Assembly (NCBI GenBank): GCA_029262065.1
Contig: JAJDAC010000022.1
Coordinates: forward strand, 124,001-188,000
Length of the DNA stretch: 64,000 nucleotides
From: Candidatus Krumholzibacteriota bacterium
Lineage (GTDB): Bacteria > Krumholzibacteriota > Krumholzibacteriia > JAJRXK01
Direction of reading: 5' to 3'
Shown piece after piece: positions 1 through 8,255 of this stretch. Each line of letters starts with the position of its first letter. Position 1 is the stretch's first letter. Under the pieces are notes generated by a model. The model did not search any database. It saw only the letters and a program-made list of their open reading frames with translations, and was not told the DNA's origin. Both the position numbers and the translations under genes were made by a program.

Positions 1-2
1 CC

Positions 3-1565
3 TGGGTCGTGCACAAAGGCCGCATGTACGCCACGAAGCGCCCCTTCAAGCGCAAGGGAGTCCACAACCCGTTCTCGCAGGCCTGTCACGACTATTTCGG
101 CGCAACGGACGAAGTATTCGAAGACGTAAGCTCCATTGTTTGCCAGGTTCACGATCGACTCAATGAGATCCGCACCGGCCAGAGCTGGTTGGAACAAAAC
201 TTCAAGCGGTTCGCGGAAAAGCAAACCAACGTGGCCGATGGTGGCGCCGCGATTTTGTTCGAAACCGTACGCAAGGGTCACGGTTCGGCCCTGGCCGGCG
301 TGGGATTTCTACTGCAGCGCTACGGTCCCTGTTGGGTAAGAAAGTATCGCAGCAAGGCAGCCTCCAACCTGGCCACCTGGATGAAGGCAGTCCATGACAT
401 CGATCTGAAGCAGGTTCGTCCGCGGCGGCTGCGTCGCGCCGTTGCCAGCGTGGAACGAAGGCGCCTGCGAAAGCTCAACCAACGTGGAACCGCCATCAAC
501 CATCTCACGCTCGACTCTCCCGGACGCAGCAACCTGGCCGTCGCCGACTCGGGCATGCGCGGCGTGTCCATGGGAATCGAGTACATCAATCTCTATCTGT
601 CGGTCCAGGCGCTGGCGGATTCCAAGGATCCGTGGGACGTGGCCAACCTCATGGGATCACTATGCGACACGATCGAGGCCACGCGGGAAGCCCGGGCCGG
701 CATGCAGGTCGCCACCGTGACCAAATATGGTTCACTTATGAAGGGCGCCAAGGCCTCACCGCTGGCCATCATCGGTGGCAGCATCGACACCGTGTTGGCG
801 GCTCGTGACACGGCACGGTCCACCAACTCCGGCATGCGCCTGGGCAACATGATGCGCACCATGGGTAGCATGCTCACGGTGGCCGGTGCCTTCACGGCCG
901 AGTCCGGCGTGGGACTCCTGGTGGCCATCGTTGGCCTGGGCATCCAGTCGCTGGGATCGTTCATCGTCCGCAATTTCAGTGACTGGGCCATTTTCCTACG
1001 CAACTCGAAATGGGGCGATCCCGCGCTCACCGATCGCATCGTCGAGATGAACACCACCTACTGGCTGGGCATTCCCATCGAGTATCTGCCGGAAAATATC
1101 GAGGCCCAACACCGCTGCATCGACCAACTCATCTACAACTTCAAGCCGGAGCTGGAGCTCGAAGATCTCGAGGCCGGCATGTTCGACAGCGTGCTGGAAA
1201 TGGTCGGCATCAAGGTGAATCGCAGCGTCATGCTGGGCGGTTGTCTGTACGTGAAGATGAATCCACCATCGGTACTGAGCCCCGACGCCAAATGGGACGT
1301 CTACATTGACGTGGATCGACCAGGCACCAACATGGCCCGCCAGACATTCCGCTTCCGCGGCGACGAATACACCAGCCACGAAGACCTCAGCCAGAACGAA
1401 CGTCTGTGCGTGAAAGCGTTCGCGCAAAGCAACGACACCAGCGCTCCCGTCGCCGATCGCGCCGAAGGTCGCATCGTGGTGAGCGGGCGTGTCCGACTGG
1501 ACATCCAGGGAACCGGCCAGAACTGGCTGGAGCGCACCATCGAAAAAGAATCGTTCCGGCTCTAG
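3..1565 (+). CDS. VasX-like (T6SS effector-like) membrane protein, 5' partial
   Basis: The frame is open to the left edge (codons TGG, GTC, then GTG at 9), so the true start is probably outside the window and at least 520 residues are visible. The first 240 residues look helical and charged. A glycine-rich hydrophobic stretch follows at about residues 250-320 (counting from the GTG at 9), including IIGGSID and GVGLLVAIVGLGIQSLG, then a short WAIFLRNSKWGD element. This order (IGG-ID, alternating Gly/Ala membrane segments, then a W-L-R/K-W-G motif) resembles the C-terminal part of VasX / BTH_I2691-type pore-forming T6SS effectors as I remember them. The last 160 residues look like a beta-rich domain. 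A lipase gene starts 54 bp downstream on the same strand, which would suit a toxin or effector cassette. No VgrG, PAAR or immunity gene is visible. The family call is tentative. Confidence 0.45.
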   Translation, partial: WVVHKGRMYATKRPFKRKGVHNPFSQACHDYFGATDEVFEDVSSIVCQVHDRLNEIRTGQSWLEQNFKRFAEKQTNVADGGAAILFETVRKGHGSALAGVGFLLQRYGPCWVRKYRSKAASNLATWMKAVHDIDLKQVRPRRLRRAVASVERRRLRKLNQRGTAINHLTLDSPGRSNLAVADSGMRGVSMGIEYINLYLSVQALADSKDPWDVANLMGSLCDTIEATREARAGMQVATVTKYGSLMKGAKASPLAIIGGSIDTVLAARDTARSTNSGMRLGNMMRTMGSMLTVAGAFTAESGVGLLVAIVGLGIQSLGSFIVRNFSDWAIFLRNSKWGDPALTDRIVEMNTTYWLGIPIEYLPENIEAQHRCIDQLIYNFKPELELEDLEAGMFDSVLEMVGIKVNRSVMLGGCLYVKMNPPSVLSPDAKWDVYIDVDRPGTNMARQTFRFRGDEYTSHEDLSQNERLCVKAFAQSNDTSAPVADRAEGRIVVSGRVRLDIQGTGQNWLERTIEKESFRL

Positions 1566-1619
1566 GCGCCCAACCATGTACCCGATCCTGGCATTCCCCT
1601 TCCCCAGCGAGAGTCCACC

Positions 1620-3290
1620 ATGACCGACACCGCCCGCGTTGCCCCCAATCGCAAGAACACGCTGGTCATCGCCCGCAAGGTCGTGGTGCGCTGGCAGCGC
1701 CCCGACCAACGGGAAGTGGACTGGTATAGGATCGACGGATTCGACGAACGTGTGTTCCCGCTTCAGTACAAGCCCGACGCCCGCGTGCACCTCAATATCG
1801 ATCTCGAAGGATTCGGTACGCGCGACCAGACCATCGAATCGATCGAGGTGGAAGTGAAGGATCGGCTCTCGGGCAATTCCATTTACATCTCGTTTCAACC
1901 CGATTCGTTCACGGCCGGCCATGAGGCGTTCTGCAACCAACTGAAGGTGGGTGGCACTGCGCACCACAGCCTCCACATCGACCTTCACCACCTGCTTCTG
2001 GGCTTGAAGGCCGGCGTGAATCAGAATGTCGTCGAGGCCATCGTCCGGGTCGTCCGCGCCGGCAAAAAATACGAGGGCAAGTCCACTCGGCTTCTGCACG
2101 TGTTGCGACAGAAGCTGGTACTCTTCGTACCGGGTGTCATGGGCAGCCGAATCACAGTGAACGGCCACCCCAACGAAGAAGCCTACCCAGAGTGGTCCCT
2201 GCTTGGCGAAAAGGAATTCGCCTGGTTGGCCTGCGACCAGAGTGGCAATCCCACGGAGGATTCGACGGCCCTCCGGGTAGACCTGTTCCGCGACTTCGAC
2301 GTGTCCGATGTCTACGACGTGGAGGAACAGCCGGCGATGGTCGAACCACCTGACCACCCGGTTCTGTACAAGGGCGAGAACGTTTCGGGACCACCGGTTC
2401 GGTACTATCACGTGGAACCGTGGGCGTACGACTGGCGGCTGCGCCTGGAGCTGGCCGTCAACTCACTCCTGGGCCGCAAGCCCGGCACGCCCGGAGCCGA
2501 GCGACCCTCGTTGGCCACGATCTGGCAAGAAGCCAGCTACAAGATGGAATTCCTGGACGCCAAGTTCTCCATCGCCTGTCATAGCACCGGGGGCCTCATC
2601 ACGCGTGGCGTGCTTCAGCACGAAGAGTCCAAGCGGTGGGTCGACGAGGCGTTCTTCGTGGACGTGCCATTCTGGGGCGCGCCCAAGGCCTACTACGTAT
2701 ACCTCACGGGTGCCATGGGTATAGCTCCGGTTTCGGACGCGATCATGCGCGATCTATTGCCCAATGTGCCCATCCTGTACTACCTGGCTCCCACCGAACT
2801 CTACCCCGACGAGGTCATGGTCGTGGATCCCGGGCTCGAAACCGAACGCAGGATCCGGCGCGTTCCCGGTGAATCGGTGGGTCTCTCCATGCGCAGACTG
2901 GTAGACGCCGCGCGCGAGAAAGGTGACTACCCCACGGCAGCGGAAATCGATGACTGGAACGATGGACTGGAAAATGACGCAAACGCCTTCCACGCCTCCA
3001 TCCAGAACCAACCGGTCAACGGCTGGGAGCACTGTCACGTGTTCTGGTCGAAGACAAAGGCCAACAAGACAGTTGGCCCCACGTTCGTCAACCCGGGCCG
3101 CGAGATCGGCAGCAACGTCGACTACGTCAAGATCGAAGGCGACGGAACCGTCCCCCTGGTCAGCCAGAAAGCCGACGTTCCAACCGACAGCCTGGTCGAG
3201 ATTCCCAGCCACCCCGAGCACGTGCCATCACCCAACGAAGCTTTTGTCTGGGAAACGGTATTGGCGAAGTTGCGCGCGCAGGTGCCTTGA
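1620..3290 (+). CDS. LCAT-like alpha/beta-hydrolase (lipase/acyltransferase)
   Basis: A 556-residue protein with a two-part layout. The first ~165 residues form a beta-rich domain I do not recognise. From about residue 170 there is an alpha/beta-hydrolase of the lecithin:cholesterol acyltransferase type, starting with VLFVPGVMGSRI (oxyanion region). The nucleophile elbow is IACHSTGGLITRG with Ser322; the first glycine of GxSxG is Cys, a position that varies in this family. The acid is Asp508 in EGDGTVPLVS, a hallmark of LCAT-like lipases, and the base is probably His531 or His534 in the SHPEHVPS segment. No signal peptide is seen. It follows the VasX-like gene by 54 bp on the same strand, so co-expression is likely. 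Possible roles are a phospholipase effector or an intracellular lipase. The hydrolase fold is well supported, the substrate is not. Confidence 0.75.
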   Translation: MTDTARVAPNRKNTLVIARKVVVRWQRPDQREVDWYRIDGFDERVFPLQYKPDARVHLNIDLEGFGTRDQTIESIEVEVKDRLSGNSIYISFQPDSFTAGHEAFCNQLKVGGTAHHSLHIDLHHLLLGLKAGVNQNVVEAIVRVVRAGKKYEGKSTRLLHVLRQKLVLFVPGVMGSRITVNGHPNEEAYPEWSLLGEKEFAWLACDQSGNPTEDSTALRVDLFRDFDVSDVYDVEEQPAMVEPPDHPVLYKGENVSGPPVRYYHVEPWAYDWRLRLELAVNSLLGRKPGTPGAERPSLATIWQEASYKMEFLDAKFSIACHSTGGLITRGVLQHEESKRWVDEAFFVDVPFWGAPKAYYVYLTGAMGIAPVSDAIMRDLLPNVPILYYLAPTELYPDEVMVVDPGLETERRIRRVPGESVGLSMRRLVDAAREKGDYPTAAEIDDWNDGLENDANAFHASIQNQPVNGWEHCHVFWSKTKANKTVGPTFVNPGREIGSNVDYVKIEGDGTVPLVSQKADVPTDSLVEIPSHPEHVPSPNEAFVWETVLAKLRAQVP

Positions 3291-3292
3291 GT

Positions 3293-3751
3293 TCAGGCCT
3301 TCGCGCCGACGACCTCGACGGCATCGCCGACGCGGATTTCGCCGCCCTCAACGATCACGCCGAAGGCGCCACCGCCCCAGTCGTGTTGCATGGCGACCTT
3401 GAGACCCGAATGGGCTTCGTCCATGCGTTCGCACGGCCGGGTCTCGCCACCGATGCGAATCCGCGCCGAGCCGATCGTCAGTTCCCGGCCACGCGAGTTC
3501 GCGAGCGGGATTCCCCGAATCAGTAGATTGGCGCGACGGGCGGATGGGTCGAGCTCCGCGCCCACCTGGCCCATGAGGCGTTGCCAAACCGCCTCGTCGA
3601 TCAACGTGATCTGACGACGGCCACCCTGATCAGCGCTGCCCACCAATCCACGATCGGTCTCCAGCGTGGCCCGATCCACGGAATCCATCACGCCGCGATG
3701 AGCCCGCTTGATGTAGATGGCCAACAGCGCGGGCTGATCTTGTTCGCCCAT
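3293..3751 (-). CDS. MOSC domain protein
   Basis: A 152-residue protein from the ATG at 3751, which lies 8 bp beyond the end of the upstream SDR stop codon (3760-3762). An ATG at 3802 would extend it into the SDR gene and is less likely. The MOSC (molybdenum cofactor sulfurase C-terminal) pattern is clear: [18 protein letters not shown] near the N-terminus, then [12 protein letters not shown], then [12 protein letters not shown] with the conserved cysteine, and [19 protein letters not shown] at the end. MOSC proteins of this short YiiM/YuaD-like type bind or transfer sulfur in molybdenum-cofactor-related chemistry; the actual substrate is unknown. It forms a same-strand pair with the SDR gene and converges on the lipase gene with 2 bp between stop codons. 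Confidence 0.8.
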   Translation of the reverse strand: MGEQDQPALLAIYIKRAHRGVMDSVDRATLETDRGLVGSADQGGRRQITLIDEAVWQRLMGQVGAELDPSARRANLLIRGIPLANSRGRELTIGSARIRIGGETRPCERMDEAHSGLKVAMQHDWGGGAFGVIVEGGEIRVGDAVEVVGAKA

Positions 3752-3759
3752 CGGTCGTC

Positions 3760-4614
3760 TTACTCCCACCGGATGCCCGTCAATCGCTCGCTCTCGGCCC
3801 ACAGGCGAGCCGCGGCGGCATCGTCCTGGGCGGCCAACGTCGTCCGCGCCCGGCGCTCCTTGGCAAAGTACTCGCCGGTCACACCATCCAACTCTTCCGC
3901 GGTGGCCACGTACAACGAGGTGACCGCGCCCTTCCGCGGCGACATGAAGAACGGCGTAATCAGCAACCAGACCAAACGAAGGAAACCGCGGGCGTCGCCG
4001 CCGGCCGTCATGTTCGTACGCACTCCACCGGGATGCACGGCGTTGGAGGTGATTTTCGTGCCGGCCAACCTACGTGCAAGCTCGCGCGTGAACAGTATGT
4101 TGGCCAATTTGCTGCGCGCGTAGGCGCCGATCCCAGAGTAGTTCTTCTCGAGCATGAAATCATCGAACGCCATATCCCGCGCGCGCCGGTGGGCGCTCGA
4201 ACTCAGGTTGACCACGCGAGCGGCCGGGGCCGCGTGTAGCAGGTCCAACACCAGATATGTGAACAGAAAATGTCCCAGGTGATTCACGGCCATCGTGTAC
4301 TCGATTCCGTCCGCGGTCACGCGGCGCGGGTTGATCGCCACGCCCGCGTTGTTCACCAGAACGTCCAAGCGTCCATGGCGCGCACGGAATTCCAGGGCGG
4401 CCAACCGAATCGAATCGGGCGAGGCCAGATCCAGGTGGAGAGAGTCGAGGCGGGCCTGCGGCTCGGTGCGCCGCACGTCTTCCATGGCACGAGCGGCGGC
4501 GTCCATATCGCGACACGCCAGCGTGACCAGGGCTCCGCGTCGGGCCAACCCACGCACGGTTTCAAGGCCGATGCCGCTATTTGCGCCGGTCACCAGACAG
4601 ATTTTTTGTTCCAT
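3760..4614 (-). CDS. Short-chain dehydrogenase/reductase (retinol dehydrogenase-like)
   Basis: A 284-residue SDR. The Rossmann cofactor motif TGANSGIG is at residues 9-16. The following basic and acidic residues ([12 protein letters not shown]) suggest NADP(H) preference. NNAG is present in [12 protein letters not shown], the catalytic Ser lies in [12 protein letters not shown], and the Tyr-Lys pair is in [11 protein letters not shown]. The extended C-terminal region (HPGGVRTNM and later [15 protein letters not shown]) is typical of the classical/extended retinol dehydrogenase and WW-domain oxidoreductase-like branch that is common in bacteria with unknown substrates. It is followed by the MOSC gene at 8 bp and is divergent from the radical SAM gene across a 130 bp gap. 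Confidence 0.85.
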   Translation of the reverse strand: MEQKICLVTGANSGIGLETVRGLARRGALVTLACRDMDAAARAMEDVRRTEPQARLDSLHLDLASPDSIRLAALEFRARHGRLDVLVNNAGVAINPRRVTADGIEYTMAVNHLGHFLFTYLVLDLLHAAPAARVVNLSSSAHRRARDMAFDDFMLEKNYSGIGAYARSKLANILFTRELARRLAGTKITSNAVHPGGVRTNMTAGGDARGFLRLVWLLITPFFMSPRKGAVTSLYVATAEELDGVTGEYFAKERRARTTLAAQDDAAAARLWAESERLTGIRWE

Positions 4615-4744
4615 GCCCCTATCCTACGCGCCCGTACCGAGGCCAACAACCGTTCCCTCATGAGACTCCGCGCGTGCCATCTGCACACGGTCGGGTTAGC
4701 TTGATGGGGATCTCCCCCCTCTTGAGCGACCGCGTCCGAGACCC

Positions 4745-5641
4745 ATGTCAAATAGCGCGATTCCTGTTTCGAGTTCGGCCCACCGCGGACCCACCCTGGG
4801 GTTTCGCGGCCTGGACGTTTTGTGGCTACAGGTCACCGGTACCGTGTGCAATATCGCCTGCACCCACTGCTTCATCACCTGCGGCCCCAAGAACGATTCC
4901 CACCCCATCATGGAAACCCAGTCGGTGCTCGACGCGCTCGAGCAGGCCCGGGGCCTGGGCGTCAAAGAAATCTACTTCACGGGAGGCGAGCCGTTTCTGC
5001 ATCCCGAAATCCTGAAATTGGTAGAAGCCACGCTGGTCCACGCGCCGCTCAGCATCCTGACCAATGCCCTGCTTCTCGACGACGAAACGTGCGCCGGACT
5101 GGCCCGTCTGGAACGCAACAGTCGTTACAGCCTGGATCTGCGAGTCAGCGTGGACGGCACCACGGCCGAAGAGAACGATCCCATTCGTGGCCGCCACACG
5201 TTCCGCCGCATCATGGAAGGCGCCCACCGCCTCTACCGTCACGGCCTCAATCCGGTGTTCACAGTGACCACGGTGCACGCGCAGTACGAGGGCAACGAGG
5301 GTCGCGTGCAATTCCTCGAGTCGCTACGCGAGTTGGGTTTCGACCGGCCCCGCGTGAAATTCATTCCGCCGTTCCACATTGGCCGCGAAGAAGAACGCGG
5401 CGGCGCGTACCCCCCCGGGTTCCAGCTATCGCCCGGCGATCTGTTCGAGGGTGAAGAACAGTACCTCCAGTGTGGCAGCTGTCGCACGGTAACCGCCAAG
5501 GGCGTCTATCCCTGTCCCATTCTCATAGAAGAAGACGGAGCCCGAATGGCTTCGGAGATCCACGATACGCTCGTGCCCATTGAACTCAACCATCCCGCGT
5601 GCACCACCTGCCACGCCGAGGGGTTCTCGTGCCGGACGTGA
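4745..5641 (+). CDS. Radical SAM protein with auxiliary-cluster-like C-terminus
   Basis: A 298-residue enzyme. The radical SAM cluster motif is CNIACTHC (Cys35, Cys39, Cys42, CxxxCxxC), preceded by LDVLWLQVTGT. The SAM-binding GGE motif is in YFTGGEPFLHPEIL. The C-terminal 70 residues carry extra cysteines: CGSC, then YPCPIL, then CTTC and a final C. This suggests a short SPASM/twitch-like domain holding an auxiliary Fe-S cluster, as in enzymes modifying peptides or activating partner proteins. The stop codon is overlapped by the next gene, a metallophosphoesterase relative, so the two products are probably made together. No precursor peptide gene was found near by. The enzyme class is secure; the reaction is unknown. 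Confidence 0.85.
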   Translation: MSNSAIPVSSSAHRGPTLGFRGLDVLWLQVTGTVCNIACTHCFITCGPKNDSHPIMETQSVLDALEQARGLGVKEIYFTGGEPFLHPEILKLVEATLVHAPLSILTNALLLDDETCAGLARLERNSRYSLDLRVSVDGTTAEENDPIRGRHTFRRIMEGAHRLYRHGLNPVFTVTTVHAQYEGNEGRVQFLESLRELGFDRPRVKFIPPFHIGREEERGGAYPPGFQLSPGDLFEGEEQYLQCGSCRTVTAKGVYPCPILIEEDGARMASEIHDTLVPIELNHPACTTCHAEGFSCRT

Positions 5642-6444
5642 GCGATTACGAACGCATCGGTGTGTTCGGCGGTGTCTACAGCAACCACCACGCGCTGCGT
5701 ACGGTGTTGGCCGACGCGGCCAGTCAGGGCGTGGAGAAGCTCTTCTGCCTGGGTGACATCGGCGGCTTTGGACCCCACCCCGACCGCAGCGCGGAGCTTC
5801 TGCGACAGCACGAAATTTCCACCATCCAGGGCAACTACGACGACAGCGTGGGCAACGCACTGGACGACTGCCAGTGTGGCTACACCGATCCTCGCGACAA
5901 CGCCTTCGCTCAGATCAGCTACGACTACACGTTGTCAAACACCGATCCCCAGCACCGGGCCTGGATGCGGGATCTTCCCATGCACCTGCGCCTTCGCCTC
6001 GGCGGCCAGGACGTTCTGCTGGCGCACGGATCGCCGCGGCAGGTCAACGAGTTCCTGTGGGAGTCCACCACTCCCGACAGTTTCATCGAGCGGCTACTGG
6101 GCGAACACCAGACCGACCTACTCCTGCTCACCCACACTGGCCTGCATTGGAACCGCTTGTTGCCGCAGGCACCAGGGCGCGGACTGGTGAACGTGGGGGC
6201 GATCGGACGGCCGGCCAACGACGGTGACACCGCCGTGTGGTACAGCGTTCTCACGTGGACCGGTGATGTTGGTGCTCCCGTGTCGGTGGAAGCCCGACGG
6301 GTGGAGTACGACCACGAGACGCTGGCCAGCGAAATGCGCGCGGAGCGATTGCCCGACGAGTTCGTCGAAACCATCCTGACTGGCTGGTGGACGACCTGCC
6401 TCGAAATCCTTCCCGCCAAGGAGCGGGCTCGAGGGCAGCTCTAG
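5629..6444 (+). CDS. Metallophosphoesterase-family protein with altered metal site
   Basis: I chose the GTG at 5629 (271 residues) because a GAGGGG ribosome site precedes it by 5 nt; it overlaps the radical SAM stop by 13 nt. The fold is that of YfcE/MJ0936-like metallophosphoesterases: CLGDIGGFGPHPD (Asp43), QGNYDD (Asn69), LLAHGSPRQ (His133) and a VNVGAIGRPAND element. Several metal ligands are changed. The usual D-x-H of motif I reads G-V-Y (Gly15, Tyr17) in VFGGVYSNHHAL. GNHD reads GNYD (Tyr70). The GHTH motif reads THTG (His169 kept, Gly171 for the second His). Site A therefore looks unable to hold its metal in the usual way. It may be a regulatory or binding protein for the radical SAM partner, or use a single metal. 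It ends in a shared CTAG with the convergent deiminase gene. Confidence 0.75.
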   Translation: MPDVSDYERIGVFGGVYSNHHALRTVLADAASQGVEKLFCLGDIGGFGPHPDRSAELLRQHEISTIQGNYDDSVGNALDDCQCGYTDPRDNAFAQISYDYTLSNTDPQHRAWMRDLPMHLRLRLGGQDVLLAHGSPRQVNEFLWESTTPDSFIERLLGEHQTDLLLLTHTGLHWNRLLPQAPGRGLVNVGAIGRPANDGDTAVWYSVLTWTGDVGAPVSVEARRVEYDHETLASEMRAERLPDEFVETILTGWWTTCLEILPAKERARGQL

Positions 6445-7565
6445 CTACGCGGCACGTTGATGGAAACACAGTGCAACGATCCGTTCTTGCGGATCATCGT
6501 GGTGGCATCAATGGCCTTCACTTCGCGTTCGGGCAACGCGCGGCGAAATACTTCCAGCGCCGCCTCGTTCACCTCGGGCGCCACGTCGGCGTACACCGGA
6601 ACCAGCACCGAGCGATCGGTGAAGATCACGTTGGTGTAGGTGCGCCAGAACCCGTCATCGTGGCGTCCCATGGCAATACGGGTGACGCGTAGCGGCCCGC
6701 CGTCCACGGTCACCGATGCCAGTGCCCGGGCATTCTCGTCCAGACGGGCGGCGTTTACCGCATCGACCGCGGGATCGTAGCTTCCCACGAGAACGTGGTC
6801 GGGCTCGACGAACGCACAGAACATGTCGACGTGCCCGGTGGGTTCACCCGCCAGCGGCTTCAGGAACACCCACTGACCATGACCGAAGTTGGTTTGCAGA
6901 ACGCGCGTGAAGTCTTCCACCGTCAGGCCACGTTCACGCACGTTGCGAGCGACCGCGTGGGCCGAACAAACGCCCAGTCCACGGCCGTTTCCCAGGAGGT
7001 GACCGCCTTCCAGGGTAAGCGGCGCCTCGCGGTACTCCACGTTCAGCTCCTGGGCCAACACGCGCGGAACATCATCGTCGTAGGGATTGTTGGCCGTGCC
7101 GTGGTAGAGCGCGTCGACAATGACCAGTTTTCCCTGGGGCGTGCGCACGAACACCGGTCCGTAGTCGCGCGCCCACATCGTCGACACGGGCAACGTCACC
7201 AGTTCGATCGCATCCTCGGGCAGGCTCGAGGCGGCAAGCAATGCACGCACTTCGCCGGCTTCCGCTTCGTGACCCACCAGACCCATGAGCCGGCCGTCCC
7301 GGTAGGTCGCGCGAACGATGTCGACCAACGCCTGGGAATGGAATTGCACCATCTGCGCGCAACCCAGAATCAGGGCCTCCTGGGGGCTGAATTCGGCCAC
7401 CAGGTGCAGCAATGGCACCGATGCTGCTTTGCTTGGGGCCGATCCCGACTGGTCGGCACGCTCACCCGATGAGCAGGAACCGGTCAGCAGCGCCAACGCC
7501 AGTACGAACCCGCCAACCAGGTGATTCAAACGGGAATTGGGGCACGAGCGGGTCATTGCATCCAT
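6441..7565 (-). CDS. Agmatine deiminase / peptidylarginine deiminase-family lipoprotein
   Basis: A 374-residue exported protein. The N-terminus has a hydrophobic segment followed by LLTGSCSS, a plausible though imperfect lipobox, so it is probably anchored in an envelope membrane. The guanidine-modifying fold shows as MWARDYGPVFVRT (substrate-binding Trp and Asp), LEGGHLLGNGRG, a central GHVDMFCAFV (catalytic His-x-Asp) and a C-terminal SLHCVSIN carrying the nucleophilic cysteine. Family members hydrolyse agmatine, or C-terminal arginine of peptides, to the citrulline form plus ammonia. The secreted, lipidated form favours extracellular arginine or agmatine use, like the Porphyromonas-type enzyme (PAD_porph), over a cytoplasmic polyamine pathway. 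It stands alone on its strand and is divergent from the ECF sigma gene. Confidence 0.8.
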   Translation of the reverse strand: MDAMTRSCPNSRLNHLVGGFVLALALLTGSCSSGERADQSGSAPSKAASVPLLHLVAEFSPQEALILGCAQMVQFHSQALVDIVRATYRDGRLMGLVGHEAEAGEVRALLAASSLPEDAIELVTLPVSTMWARDYGPVFVRTPQGKLVIVDALYHGTANNPYDDDVPRVLAQELNVEYREAPLTLEGGHLLGNGRGLGVCSAHAVARNVRERGLTVEDFTRVLQTNFGHGQWVFLKPLAGEPTGHVDMFCAFVEPDHVLVGSYDPAVDAVNAARLDENARALASVTVDGGPLRVTRIAMGRHDDGFWRTYTNVIFTDRSVLVPVYADVAPEVNEAALEVFRRALPEREVKAIDATTMIRKNGSLHCVSINVPRS

Positions 7566-7671
7566 GGGAGCAGGTTAGCCGAATTCACGAGGGCAGCAAA
7601 CCGTGACCGGTGTATAGTGCCCAGGCGACGTTCGCCCGCCCCCGCGGGACGGCAAGATCGAGGTGGCAGCC

Positions 7672-8253
7672 ATGAGTCGAACACCACGCAGCGAGGTCAC
7701 ACGGATCCTCGTCGAGCTGTGTGCCAATCCCAAAGACACCGAAGGCACGGAGCGGCTGCTCGAATTGGTGTATGAGGAGCTGCGCCAGATCGCGGCCAAG
7801 ATCATGCGCCACGAACGGTCGGGTCACACGCTGCAACCCACCGCGTTGGTGCACGAGGTCTACATGAAGATGGTGGACCAGGAAAGTCTGCAGTGGAATG
7901 ACCGCGCCCATTTCCTGAGCATCGCCGCCCGCGCCATGCGCCAGATCCTGGTGGATCACGCCCGGTCCCACGGCGCGGCGAAACGCGGTGGAGACCTACA
8001 ACGAGTCACCATGGACGATGCCATGGCCAAGGAAGTCGGCTCGCACTTCGAAATGCTGGCTTTGAACGACGCTCTCGACAAGCTCGGGAAAGAAGACGAG
8101 CGCGCCGGACGCGTGGCCGAGCTTCGGTTGTTCGGCGGTCTCACGGTAAAAGAAACCGCTCACGTACTCGACGTCTCCCCGCGCACCGTCGACGACGACT
8201 GGCAGATGTGTCGCATGTGGCTGAGCCGCGAGCTGAGCGACGCCACCGAGTGA
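7672..8253 (+). CDS. ECF-type RNA polymerase sigma factor
   Basis: A 193-residue sigma-70 family factor from the ATG at 7672, with a GAGGTGG ribosome site 5 nt upstream (an in-frame GTG at 7663 is inside that site and unlikely). Region 2 is visible as LLELVYEELRQIAAKIMRHE and TLQPTALVHEVYMKM, with FLSIAARAMRQILVDHARS after it. Region 4 is the HTH with LRLFGGLTVKETAHVLDVS and RTVDDDWQMCRMWL. This sequence style (LQPTALVHEVY, ARAMRQILVDHAR) is that of the ECF group frequent in Planctomycetes, Acidobacteria and FCB relatives, in which regulation is often by kinases or unknown. No anti-sigma factor gene is adjacent. The pullulanase gene starts 2 bp after its stop, so the two are co-transcribed. 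Confidence 0.9.
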   Translation: MSRTPRSEVTRILVELCANPKDTEGTERLLELVYEELRQIAAKIMRHERSGHTLQPTALVHEVYMKMVDQESLQWNDRAHFLSIAARAMRQILVDHARSHGAAKRGGDLQRVTMDDAMAKEVGSHFEMLALNDALDKLGKEDERAGRVAELRLFGGLTVKETAHVLDVSPRTVDDDWQMCRMWLSRELSDATE

Positions 8254-8255
8254 GC

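Noticed and set aside
996-2411. 471-codon minus-strand frame across the first two genes
   Set aside because: No motif, antisense composition, and it spans two real plus-strand genes and their intergenic gap.
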